Source: Rotaria macrura
Lineage: Eukaryota; Rotifera; Eurotatoria; Philodinida; Philodinidae
DNA: 64,000 bases
Assembly (NCBI GenBank): GCA_900239685.1
Contig: OENT01000352.1
Span: 1 to 64,000 of the forward strand
Reading direction: 5' to 3'
Below, one piece after another: positions 11,101 to 24,200 of the stretch. Below the pieces are notes generated by a model. The model saw only the letters and a program-made list of their open reading frames with translations. It had not been told where the DNA came from and searched no databases. The position numbers and the translations under genes are program-made. The number at the start of each line of letters is the position of its first letter. Position 1 is the stretch's first letter.

Positions 11101-13437
11101 GTTGGCTAGAGGTCTATTTTAATTGGAGACCGTTGTTTGCAAGGAATTGAAAAATCAGTTAGAGCATTGCAGATTCAGGGTCTGTTTATGTCGCTGTGTT
11201 ATGTGACTACAAACGATGTTTGTAAACTAGTGAGTTTAACCAAAACCGCTAAACGTATGGTATAAATGAAGCTCGACGAGCTGCAACGGATGGTGTTCGA
11301 ACGACATTTCCAGCTATCATAGCTCTCGAGATATTTGAAAAAAGTGTGTTAATACATTCATAGCGTTACTATTGGACAAGCCGTACAGTTCTAGCCAATG
11401 AGTTCTCACTTTGGACTACGTTCTAATAACTGGTGGGCCAGAATAAATTGCACGAAATCTTAGTACCTTTTTCTCTGACTTCTTAAGCGTAAAAAGTTTC
11501 CATTGTGTGCCAAAAGATAGAGAATTTTAAGGTCTACAAAGTTGTCTACTTGGGTTTTCAAATAAGTTTTCCCTTGTCGATGTAAAATTTAAAAGATAGA
11601 TACATACTCAATAGTCCAACTTCGATGGTAAAAAAAAGAAAAAAATTTTGCAATTTTTTAACAAAGATTTCGCTGATATTTTAAGCATGCCACAAAATTC
11701 TCCGTAAAATTCTGCATCTTTCGATGAATGTTTCAGAATTTTAGAAGATATGGTTTGGAGAAACATTTAGAAGTAAACAATGTGAAAACATTAAAAAACA
11801 GCCCTTTTCTCATAAACATATGCCATGGTTCTTTTTGAACCCCCCCCCCCTATAATAGAAGACCGCTCCATATTACAAGACCCTCCTATAATGGAAGACC
11901 CACCTTGAGAAAAATTTCTTCCGACGCAATAGAAGACCCCCTTTCATTAATTAATTTTTTTTCTAATTGGGGACTTTAATCAGTGTTTTTCCATCAAAAT
12001 ATGCTTGATTCTTAGGGTTTTCAGTTGGAAATATTAAGAGAATGTGTTCATAATGATATTGACACCCTTAAAGCCTTGAAAATCCAGATGGGAATCCGGA
12101 AAATCCCTTTAGTTTTCTAGAAAACCTTTTTAATTGAATATTGGGAAAAAATTTGGTTCTTCATAGAAGACCCCCTTAGAAAATTTTTATGCTGGAACAT
12201 AAGAGAAGACCCGGGGTCTTTTATGGTAGGGGGGGGGGGGCGGGGCTTTAATTCGAAACAAGCTTCATGTTTTCACTGCTGAATTTAACAGTTAGACCAT
12301 TTTGTTCAGAATTAAATTCTACATCCGATGGCATAATAATAAATCTTTCATAGAGCAAGTCTGGTTTTTGAAAACACGGTTTTCCTAAGTACACCACAAA
12401 ATACCTACAGGTATCAGTTTCAAGCCTTTTCCTCCTGAGCAACAGTATGAGGAACCTTGAAAAGGTTGTGAAAGCATAGAGCACAGAATTTTCTATCTAC
12501 TGGTGTTAAATAATTTACTGTTAGCACCATCTTTGATGAGCAAAGACTTCCACTAATCAATAAACGTCAGCAGAAAATCGAACGTCGCAGTTGAATGATT
12601 GAGTAGGTATCCATCTTTTAAATTTTACGTCAACAAGGAAAAACTTATTTGAAAACCCAAGTAGACAACTTTGTAGACCTTAAAATTCTCTATCTTTTGC
12701 CAGATAAAGGAAACTTTTTACGCATAAGAAGTCAGAGAAAAAGTTACTAAGATTTCGTGCAATTTATTCTGGCCCACCCGTTAGTATACAGTTGAAGTGA
12801 GGTACAGATACTTATTCTATTGAATTTATGCTTTCAAGTAATAATATGTTCTAGTCTACAGTTAACAAATGAATCCAATACTACGACAGCGATCTAATCA
12901 ATTTGCTTTGCAAGATAGTTTATGTGAATTATCGTTGTTCTTGGTCAACCTTCATAAAGAGAAGTATTCGTTGGATCAAAACTTTCGATTATTGTTTCAT
13001 TGAATGAAATGTCAGACGATAAATTTAATTTAACAAGTTGCTTTTCTAATTTTAAACTGAATTGATGTGGGTCAGACATTAATGAGCTAAGTTTCGACTG
13101 ATGAGAGAAAGTATCATTTGCACGAGGAAATGATTCATGCGAATATTGCTCTTCTGGGATAGTTACGTTCATCCGGCGAGTTGATGAATTATCATGAATA
13201 ATTGAGTGTGAACGACCTGATATACGATTAACTGCTTGTAGGGTAATTTCCAAATTTACTATACGTGTATTAAGTGTATCAATGATTGCATTTATCATTC
13301 TATTCGAAAAGAAATCATCATTGCTCTCACCAACATTGTTCATAACTCTCTACTTACGGAGTATAATCAAACCATTGCTTCGTTAACAATGACTTATGTA
13401 TTGAATACAAATCAATTGATTCTGTTGTTAAAGCCAT
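8178..13437 (-). CDS. IQCG: dynein regulatory complex subunit 9-like (IQCG) protein
   Basis: Proposed join on the minus strand: 13358-13437, 12950-13299, 9030-9294, 8178-8961, giving 492 aa. All exon phases agree (phase 2, 1, 2) and each intron has GT..AG ends. Human IQCG is 443 aa. The C-terminal ~240 residues are strongly charged coiled coil ending in an IQ-type motif, ILRIQAWWRGTMCRQ, followed by a basic tail; this matches the end of IQCG, a calmodulin-binding subunit of the nexin-dynein regulatory complex in motile cilia. The last two exons are well supported. Joining them to the two 5' exons needs a 3.65-kb intron (9295-12949) filled with transposable elements and a weak donor (GTTGAC). 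If that join is wrong, 12945-13437 is a separate small gene ending at a TGA, and the DRC9 N-terminus lies elsewhere. The N-terminal part is low in similarity to anything I recall. Confidence 0.72.
11432..12778. mobile_element. 1.35-kb element with ~185-bp terminal inverted repeats
   Basis: Left arm about 11432-11620 and right arm about 12592-12778 are inverted copies, by eye more than 90 percent alike. They start GGTGGGCCAGAATAAATTGC on the left and end with its complement on the right. The centre has no convincing coding frame, so this is a non-autonomous DNA transposon. No clear target duplication is visible. It lies in the proposed large intron of the DRC9-like gene and itself contains another element at 11838-12239. 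Confidence 0.8.
11838..12239. mobile_element. poly-C-ended MITE, copy 1 (nested)
   Basis: A roughly 400-bp element with ends CCCCCCCCCTATAATAGAAG and its near complement (a TTTTATGGTAG stretch followed by G-run). The motif GAAGACCC recurs about six times. It is clearly homologous to the element at 27772-28134 but has about 36 extra bases near the left end, made of additional TATAAT..GAAGACC units. It sits inside the 11432-12778 element, so it inserted later. Nothing in it codes for a transposase. Confidence 0.8.
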
Positions 13438-15246
13438 TTCTTGAACTACTAGATTATTTCAAATATAAAATGAATCAATTCAAGCGCCTTCTTCTACTTA
13501 TTACTCACAAGTTCAATTAGAAGAAAAATAGGTAGTACGTCACAAATTCATCTCTTTGAAAGATTTTAAAAATCTATCACTGAAAAGGATTCTATCTAAA
13601 CCAACATTGGTTTCATCATAGCTTGTCCGATTTCATCCATGAATAGTCATCTTAAGAAATAGTTTATTCTCAAAAAGTACCTTTCTCGCACATCTTGTAT
13701 GAAATAGTAAGACGAAAAAAACTAAATTTGAGACACATGACTGATTCGGATGCCAACGTTTTACTTGAATTCTCGACGAGAATTTTGAATTTGAGAATGC
13801 TGCTCACTAGGATTTGGTCACGACTACAGTAGATCACCTTTCATCCGAGATTAACTTCCTATATGAAATTATTCAGAAGTAATGAGCAAGACCGTTGGAG
13901 AGTACTAGAAAATTCGATGCTTTGAAGAAGATCACATCGATTTGTTTTCGATTGCATCTCGCCCTCGGAAATATTTGAAAGTGCGTGGTAAAAATTTTGG
14001 GTTTCCTCGCATCATTTTGCTGTCTGTTATTAGTTTTCATGTGTAACAATCGACCAACGTTGAATATTACGCAGAGCTTCCGTTGTGATCAAACTCATAA
14101 TTTCAAACGTGAAAATCATGTTGTTTTTTCTTTCCAGGTGAAGTCAACAACAATTTGAATCGTGGCAAGAATTTTCTTTGACACTAAAGTATACTTTCGA
14201 GAATCATGATTTCATTTATCATCTAATATCTTTTTGAAGCTATAAATATCAAGTGGTAATGTACTACGTAATGAACACACCAATAGTAGTTCATCATTTC
14301 CGATTGATTAATCGCAACAATATATCCCTGCAGCTATCACGTTTCCCAAGAAGTAGGTAATGCCTATCATTCCTTAAAATAGAGAAATTTTCATGCTTTC
14401 GTTTTCATAAATTTATTCCAAAGTAATGATCACATTGATGTCTACCTAATTGAACTGTCTCACTCAGTTTCTCTCTCTCTCTCTTGTTCCCTCTTAGTGA
14501 ATAGCGTGCGCAGAAAAGCACATAATTAATGATGATAAACGACTTTGAGTGAGGTATATGTACTTATGTACGACGACAAATAGACAAAAACATCAAAAGA
14601 AAAATAGATCATCCAAGAATTTCAGTTTTTTAGAAAAAGAGAAAATGTGTATACATATGTGAACAATCAAAAGTAAAATATGTGCATGTAGGTTTAGATA
14701 TATTTTTCGAAATCAAATGAGATAAAAATGAATTTTCTGCCAGTTCATCATCACAGACAAGAAAACATATCTACAGATACATACACAAAAGTGGTATTCG
14801 TATTAATCCGTATATACATGAACGAAGGAAAAAGAAAGAAGGAAAGAAATGATATCATGAAATAAGAAAAGCTAAGATATGAAATTGCTTCTTGAATAAA
14901 CGAACATAAAGAAAAATAAATAGCATACAACAACACGTTACACGTGAGGAACATAGAAATCAATCAGCAGATGAACAAAGAAAAAAGAAATCGAACTCAT
15001 GAAACGACATGTGGGCCGTATCATAATTCTAGGCTAGAAGACAAGATTTTCTTTTTTCTACGAAGGAAAACTATGTTAGTATAGATAGACAACAAGAGAG
15101 AGAAGAAGCGAGAGAGAGAGAGAGAGAGAGAGAGACTGATAGTGAAACTGCAGACTAACAACGAAAAAAAACCAAAATAATGATCACGCGGGCAAAAAAG
15201 AATGGAGTTTTAGAAAAGACAAAAAAAGAAAACATACTAATAAAGT
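13438..15246. other. intergenic spacer with simple repeats
   Basis: No gene seen. It lies between the DRC9-like start and the stop codon of the myotubularin gene. A short CT run is at about 14468-14486 and a longer GA run at 15094-15134; being complementary, they could pair in a transcript. The part nearest 15246 probably includes the 3' UTR of the myotubularin gene. Confidence 0.5.
15094..15134. repeat. (GA)n microsatellite
   Basis: An interrupted AG run ending with about 14 perfect GA units, some 110 bp downstream of the myotubularin stop codon. Confidence 0.9.
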
Positions 15247-18200
15247 TTATCCTTTGACTTTTTGTCCTCCACCTGAATTAAAGGATCCATTAGGTGTACC
15301 AGTTGGTTGTCGACAACCATTGGGTATAGGCATTGGAGCTGCACTTTTTGATGAGGGCTCAATTGTGGCCTGATTATTATTATCGTCTAATGCTCCATAA
15401 CAATCACGACAGACACGTACCGGACGCGTCAGATTTAGTGATGGAATTGCTTTGTAATAATTAGCACAACTACTACAGAATATATTGCCGCATTCTAAAT
15501 AAAAATAGACAATATAATTACGTAGCCTCAAATCAATACCTTAGCATAGACGAAAGATATTTAACTGGGGTCATATTTTTGAAAAAGCACACTGGAAGCC
15601 GATGAATAGTTTGCTAGTGCCTGTGAAAATCTTATGGCTTATCGTTAGTGACATTGACAATTTCGAGTACTACTTTCCATTTAATTTTCTTTCTTGTGAC
15701 TAAAGGAAATTTTTCGAAAGTCTAAAATCGAACTTTACAAGACGACTACAGAATTGTTCGGCTAACAGTTCTACATCTCCCAAGTAGCTTTATCAAATAT
15801 GGATATAATAAGGGCGGCATAGTTTCGATAGACGTCAAATTACTTTATTTTAATTAGATAACACTCCACGGGACGACCAAAAGAAGTGTCCCGTCCCGTG
15901 TCCCACGTTCCTCTCGCCCCGTCCCGCCTCTCACCCGCTTTGTCCCGTCCAGCCTAATTCTGTTATATCCTAGGTCGAGTAGTACAGGCCCGCTATCGCA
16001 GGAAAACATCGGAAATTCCTGTAAAATGGAAGCAGTATTTTGGTCAGAAAATTATCATACTTTTTGCGGTAAATTTCAGTCAATTTCTGTTCTTTCTGGC
16101 AGCAACTGACCGGAAATTATCCAGAAAAAATCTGAAAATTTTCTGGTCGGAATACTGCTGCAATGTTCCGGTGATTTTCCAGATTTTCCAGCAGAATACG
16201 ACTGTTTTGCCGCATTTTTTCTGCCGGTTCCTGCGGTATCGAATAACCGGAACGATAGAGCTGGGATGCAGGCAACTCTTTTTTCTGGATATTCGGGTTG
16301 AAAAAACGTAGCTAGTTTATATTTTCTTTTGTAATGTGAATTTTTCTCGGTTCATTAGGAGGGATATAGTCATTGATATTATAACGTTTTTCATAGACTC
16401 TTCCTTGAATTATTTTTATTTTTATTTAAATAAATAGAATAAAACACAATTATGACGTTTCGACAATCGAAGTTGTCTTCTAGAGATGATGCTGTACATG
16501 AATGCACAAGTATTCTTTTATTTTCTTTTATAGTATGATGGTGGGACGGCAAGAAGGCGAAACTGGTAGGATATATGGACTACTTGCTTTCTTTCCCCAT
16601 CCTATTATCATAGTATATAAAAGAGAAGAAAACGAGTACCTATACATTTATCCACAACATCTTCTGAAGAAGACAACTTCGATTGTCGAAACGTCCCAAT
16701 TGTATTTTATTTTATTTATGTAAATAAAAATTAAAATAATTTAAGGAATTGTATATAAAAAAACCATTAAAACATGTTTTTATGCGAATGATTTTTTTCC
16801 TATCGATCTGTTTAAAGCTAAGGAGTCGCACAACTGCGATAAATGTTTGACAATGTGTGACGACCCAATGCCTTATAAATTTGGCGGGACGCTGTAGTGA
16901 ATTCATTTTGTCCCCCCCCCCCAAGCGATTCGTATTTCGGTTCCGTCCCGTCCCACAAAATTCGCCATCTCCTGTCCCGTTCCGGGGCGAGACTAGGCGC
17001 GATTGTCCCGCGTCCCGCGGAACTCTGTTAGATAATAATTGATTGTGGCGACCATCATGAATGAATTTACAAAGTCGATACTACTCTATAATAGAATGGG
17101 CATCCGTCATTTGATTTCTATCCTAATGGATACATTCATTATGTTTCATGTGAATTACTTCTTTCTACTATATCAGTGTTCAGTTCCATTAGATGGATAT
17201 TGTACCGTGGACAGTATATTCATAAATAGTAGATGTTACGTATTGAATCGACGGTAGATAAATATGGTAAACCGTTGAATGAGAGTGAAGAGAATAACGA
17301 AGTCTATGCATTCACCTGCGATACCTGACTCATGAATTTAGAAACACTGATAGTCTTAGTTGAAAGACGACGAATAGAAGGTGTGAGCATGAAATAAAAG
17401 TTTTTATTTGTAACAATATTCTTCATTAATAGCGTTCGTATGTTCCGATCTCCTATCAATTAGTTCCATCAGTTTTTATCGAATTTACAGAATATTCTAA
17501 AAGAACTGAAGACAATCTGAAAATTTTCACAGAGCTGAAATACAAACATCCAGACTTTACTATGTGTTTCATTAGAACTAGAAGCCGTGCCATTTCATTC
17601 TACTCCATAAGATATTGTTCCAACAGATTAGAATCAACGCTAATGCTGTGAGAACACTAATATAAATAGTTCCGTGCAATTATTAGGAGTCCCAAATGCT
17701 ATTAGAAATTTATTTCGCTTCATAAAAGGACATAAAAATAGAAATACAGTTAGGCTAACCTAATGTTCATCATCAACAAGGCCCACAATGTTGTGGGGGT
17801 TAGTTCCCACCATTTTTTCAGCATATCTACCAAATATCTTTCGTCGTGTGTCTGCTAAAATTTCTGCAGAACCTAGGTTTCTGAGAATCTCACACACAGC
17901 GCATATTTCGCTGTTATTTTGTTCATGCTGTCAGCTGAATCTTTTAGATTTTCCAGACAGTGTATAGAATATCATCGTTTCAGGGCGTCTAGTAGCCTGC
18001 CTGTGCTGGAAACTACACGAGTTGCTCGTTCTTACTAAGCACTTAGAAATCGATAATCTGCTTCAGATTACTTTAAATTGAATATAAACAATATCTATAG
18101 AAGTGGCTGTCTGGGAAACGTTCTGAACACTGTCTGCCGAAAAATTTAGCCCCTACCACTGCCAAAAACGATCGAGAGCCTTGATCATCAAATATATTTT

Positions 18201-21200
18201 TATGTTACAACTCATCAATCAAAAGCCTCATCAAACTTATACAGCGGCTCAATTCTGCCGTGAAATAAATTGAACTACTCTGTTTCTATTTATTGATGAT
18301 TAGTTTTCTTTGGTTTAACTCTTTGACTGAGAATCTCTTGACACACTACCTACATCTTATCTAGGCAATGATTGCATAAACTTAGTTGTCAATCTATACC
18401 ATATTCGCTAGGTTTTCTACTTTTAAGTATTTATTACTATTGATATGTTTTTAATATTATTCTAGATTTCTATTAACCTACAATAAAAATGATTATTGGT
18501 TCAAATTTTGCAAAGAACATACTTCGACAATGGTGTTTACGTGATAATGGCCATTGTTGGAATTTATTATGACACGAATGACATGTATGAACATTAAAAT
18601 CGGGCATCCAACGGGCAACAGCTCCTTCTGTATCGTCAATCTTTTGCCACGAAGCACATGAAGATGATTCAAGACTATTTCTATTACATTGTGATATTAC
18701 ATCCATACGTGGAGATGTATTCTAAAATCAGGAAAAAGAACATATCGATGCAAACACAAATTTATGATTGTCATTTAGTTTTTACAAGAAGATTATTATT
18801 ATTGTTATTATTATTTAATTTAATTATTGTATGGATGAATTTCAGCATACGTCCAATTTGATCGTTAAGATTTTCGATTTCTTCAACATATTCACGTCGT
18901 TTTTCGAACATTCGTTTTGTTATTTGATCGGGAATCTTTGTTAGACCGTCATCGTCGATACGTTTACGAATTGATTTGATTTGTTTATTTAATATTTGTG
19001 ACGTCTTAATAAAAAGCGCAAAGAATAAAAATACATACTGCTTCTGTTGTTATCTGCCAGTAAAATTAAAATAACAGAAAAAAATAGACAAACCATCTGC
19101 TGTGTTTGAATCGGATCTGATGAATTTAATTTTGTTAGTGAATATTCAGATAAACTGGAATGCGTACTTGACGTAGAATTCGTATGTTTCCTCGGACGTG
19201 ACATAGCTCGCAGTATATTATCAACACTACTTATATGTAATGGAAAACGTTGAAATGATAATGCTAATTGTGTTATATCAGGCGCTGAATCATCAGTCGT
19301 GTAACTATGTTGTTTTGTTCTATTATCTGGACTATCATGACAACTATGATTTGGTACTGTTATGGTTGATGGTGGAGTTCGATTCATATCATTATTATTA
19401 TTATTATGATTAATATTTGGAGATGCGGGGATGGATATTGCTTGAAGAAGATTATTTGTCATATTATGGTTACTACCATTTTGTGTACCAAGATGATGTG
19501 GTGGGCCAAATAGACTATTTGTCGATGTTGAATTCGCCAATCGATTTGATTGAATGTGTTGATTACAGTTTATTGATGAATGATTGTTTGAATCTGTATT
19601 ACCAGTACGTATTGTTATTGATGATGATTCAAGACTTAAAGAACCAGTTAAATTTGGATCAGACGTTGATCGACACAGGCCATTTGTTACTATTGATAAA
19701 TCTTCATACGAACGTAAATGACCAGTTACTACAGTCGACGACGAAGGAGCTTGTTCAGTTGAACCAGCTGGAGTATATCGTACATCACGTAAATATAAAT
19801 TTGACCAAATCCGTAGATCACGAACTGAATAGGATGGATAGAGAACCTCAAAAAAAGAAGACATTTTGATATCACTTTTGTTCGATATGAACTTAAGCGA
19901 TGAAAATATTCTTATGTGAATCATTTAGTCATGGAAAATATACGCATCAAATGTTTCCACCAATAGTGCTTCACTTTGTGAGAGTAGGATTGTTCTAAAT
20001 GATTCGATGTAAGATCTATTCGTATCGACTCTTGGTGAATCCATGAGAAATGATTTTTTTGAAATATTTTCGTAGGACTAGTGAGCGAATTTTGAAACTG
20101 TCATTTGTCGAACAATGGTGATCGAGTTTCCTGATAAAGTCTTATTTTCCCCGGTAGATATTTCATCTCACAGTTAGCTGCCTAAGCACTATTGAAATAA
20201 GAAACACATCTATTTTTAGTGATCTGACCATGTAAAATGAATCGACATGATGTTTGAATGTCTCAGGTGTATTTTTCGAACAGATTAAAAAATTAACAGC
20301 TCAAGTCGAAGGGTATGAACTGACAATGTCTAACCACAAGTTCATCATAAATTCGCTAAATGTGTGACTCTATCGAAACTGTTATCAAATATACATTCGA
20401 TATATAATTACATTAAAAAAATGCATCATCCATCGCTAAACAATGTTCTCATGATAGTGATAACATGTTATAGAAGACGACAAGTTCAAACCATGTCTTT
20501 ACTGTATCGATACTGTTGTCATAGACTTCTGCAGGATACATCGATTTTATTCACCAATGAGCTACATTCTATTGATAAATTTCGATGCATACTACTGAGT
20601 TTTATCATCAATAAGAGTTAAATTGATTCGGATCTTTTCAGATTCATACTGACTTGAATTTTTCGTAGCAAAGCGACGACCAACCTATTGATTAACACTA
20701 ATGACAAAATTGAGCATTTGTCTGAAGCACCGAACAGAGTACGGAGATTACTTATTATTGATTACTATTATCATTAATGATGTATCGAATGATACTTTAG
20801 ATTCCTCTTCTGAAAGGTAAAGAGTAACACTATATCAATCTTTCACTACATATTTTCCTCCGATATATGTCAGTTCTGCAGGAGACAAAATCTTTTTTTC
20901 TACTGGCGTTCAATTCCTAAAGTCGAATTCACCTAATAGAAAAAGGCTTACGAACAGTTTTCACGCAAGATGCTCGATACTTGACTCTAGTAAAATCTAA
21001 TCATTTTATTGAGCTTTATATTTTATGTCTGGCTCTTTGACACGATCTCATTATTCTCTGTTCTGACAATATTTGAAATCATTGACAACGATGCCACATC
21101 GACATATACTTTGAACCGTATAAATCTCAAAGCGATATTCTGCACATAATACAAATTCTAATCAATTTTCAATTGCTTTAAAAGAGTATGAATTGGATCA

Positions 21201-24200
21201 TTTTTATTCGAAACATTAATATTCCGTGCAATACTTCGTTGGTCTAATGATATAACTAACCGTACAAAGACAGCAAGATATATAACTATTCAACAATTTG
21301 AACTTGAATCTCAGACTTCTTAGTTTGATCAACATTCTTCGATTGGAATAAGCAATTAATACGAGCTCTTTTTTCAATATTGGTAGTTGATTAAGAACTA
21401 ATAGGATTGTCCCTGACCTATATTTTCAAGGACACGACTCGACTAAATGCTATGAATGAATAACAAAAGAATGTAAACAGTTGTCGGGTATAACTTAGTA
21501 TACATCATCATCATGTTTAAACAAATTACTGAGTTTCTTTCCATTACTATATCATATCTTGATATATGTGTGATGGTGTATGCCAGCAAAAATACGATGC
21601 ACACTCTATGATTTTCATCGTCATGCGACGATAGATTGTATAGAAAGTTTCAAACAATATTTCTCTTACTTCTTTGTTTTTTTCATCAAATAAATGATTA
21701 TTAAATTCTGTTGATTTAATATTTAATAAACTCCAAACACTTAATGTTCGTATTTCTAATTTAGCTCTCGTTCGTTCATAATCTGTATTGCACAGAAATG
21801 AACCATATAGACAAGTGTACGTGTGCATAGCCAGTTTAAGCTAAAATAAATGACGAAGAAAAAATACAAAGATACATACATATATATATAGATGAATTTT
21901 TTGTATCGTTCGCTGTTTTAGAGAGAGGATAATTTTTTTCTTACGAGAAACATTTCATTGAATTCAAATGCAATCGGATATTGAACATATAATTGATAAA
22001 TACAATCAAGCCATTGAAGAAAAACTGGACTACGTTCATTGGGATCATTTGCAGCGACACCATGACCACAACGATCACCGAATTTGTGACCAAATGAAAT
22101 CCATTCACGTTGCACTAATATTTGAAAACCTTCTATTGTTCGATAGTAAGAATCGAGCATAAGTTCAGCTAATGCTGTTATTTGCGGTGTACGATCCCAA
22201 CCATCAGAACAATGAACAAGAACGGGTCGACCATGTTTATTCACATTGACAACAACAAATGATGCAGCAGCAATTAATGCTGATAAATTATGTAACCATC
22301 GAGATGATTCCAACTGCGAGAGCCAACTGAAAACACAAGAAAAAACACATTTTGAAATAACTAATCTCAAGAGTGTTGAAACTTACTTTTCACCTTGTGC
22401 TGCATTAACTATGGCAGCACGTAACATTTGACCACTTTTACGTATAGCATGAATATTAGGTAAATTCATAAATTGTACATCACAATCAGTGTAATATGGT
22501 GGATATTCAAAACCGCCACCTTTAGCACGATTTGCAATAGCTGCTGTATAACTTCGTGCATCAAGTATTAATAAACGATTTGAACCACTTTCACCTGTAA
22601 ATATAAGATAAAAATAGAATAGTTGTTGAAGCACATGTCGAGAATTTGTTTGCTATTGCTCAAAATCATACGTACGAGTAAATGAATCACCTGCAACAAA
22701 ATTACATGAATTTATAATTGTTTGAATCATTTTTTCATCTTCTTTTGAGCGCCAAAACAGCCAACCAACTTCAGGTTGACTTGTACGAGCAATAACTGCA
22801 CCATTACTATGTCTAAGACATAAAAATTAGATTTCAATTAACAAATAACATAGCCAGACTTTTATGCGAAGTTAACTCAATCTGTAAAAGACAAGATAAT
22901 ATCTATTAGCCAGATGCGTTCTTCATTCAAGATATAAATTGAAATAATTGACAGAATAGATTTATCTAATCTTACATTTATTATTTTATTATGAATAACT
23001 ATTCTCTTAGTGAGTTTGTATTCTGAGAAAACGTACTTTCCATAGAGAGTTACCACAGATTGACAAAATAGAACATGCCGAAGTATTTAAATCGAAATTC
23101 TTCTTCGACATTTACGAAGTTCAATGTGTCTATGAAACTCGTTCATATGGTTCAAAGCATTTATTCGTAGATAAAAGATTCCAACATGAATGTTACCTTG
23201 ACGACTGTCGACGAGTTTCACTGGAAGAAAACATTAATAGAAATAATCGAAAGATTATTCGTAGTCAGTAATTTCATTCTCATCATGCTAGCAGGACAGA
23301 ATCTTCTACACACAAGTTCTTTTTTCTCGGATTCTATTCATTTCATGAGAATTTTTCGAAAGTCAGTTAGAAGTAGAAGTTCGAATATCGTGTAGTAAAA
23401 AGTCATATTTTCTGATTTCAAACAGTGTACTATAAGAATATCATTAGAACTTATGATGAAAATCATCCCTATTGATAAATCAAGTTTGAGTCGAAAATAC
23501 ACTAATCCTGCTAATAATTATAAACTATGCTTGTCGTTTAAAACTGTAAAAAATTGGTGCAAAGATATGCCATTTCACTGTTCATGTCATGAATGTATTT
23601 GAGAATATCGCCAAACTAGATTATTGGAATTTTCAAAAGGATAAATCTTTAATAAGTCTAGATGGTTGTAAAAACTTCACGTCATTTTCTTATTCAAAAC
23701 ATTGAGTCGATTTATTGCACATATATGTATATCCTCTATTTTTGTCTATTCTATAATAGATTCGATCATTTTCTTTCTAAATAGGCAGCATATGAAAAAG
23801 TATGTAACTTTTCGAGTACACTAGACTTAATGGTGTAGAATGAAAAGTTATGCTTTTTACTATCTTCTCCAAAAAGAGCTTAAAATATATTGCGTGCAAG
23901 TAGCAATCGGCTAGTAAATACAAGTTTTTTTCTTAACAATCACTACGATCAAAATGATACAAATAAATGTAACTTTAGAAAAAGAGCGAACTTCAAAACA
24001 TGACCGCATTCAATGAGGAAATAAGTCGTCGTATCGTACGATCTATTTCAAGAATTAAAATTTACCTCCAAACAATTGTTGGAAAGCGTCTATATGATCG
24101 AAATTTTGCAACTTCATGAATTTCATCATCAGTAGTAGCCGATGGTACAATACAAATTTCCGGATAACTTGTACATAATTCATAGTTCCGATTAATTTCA

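Noticed and set aside
19417-19869. 150-codon plus-strand frame
   Set aside because: It is antisense to exon 6 of the myotubularin gene, whose frame is supported by family similarity and splice phase.
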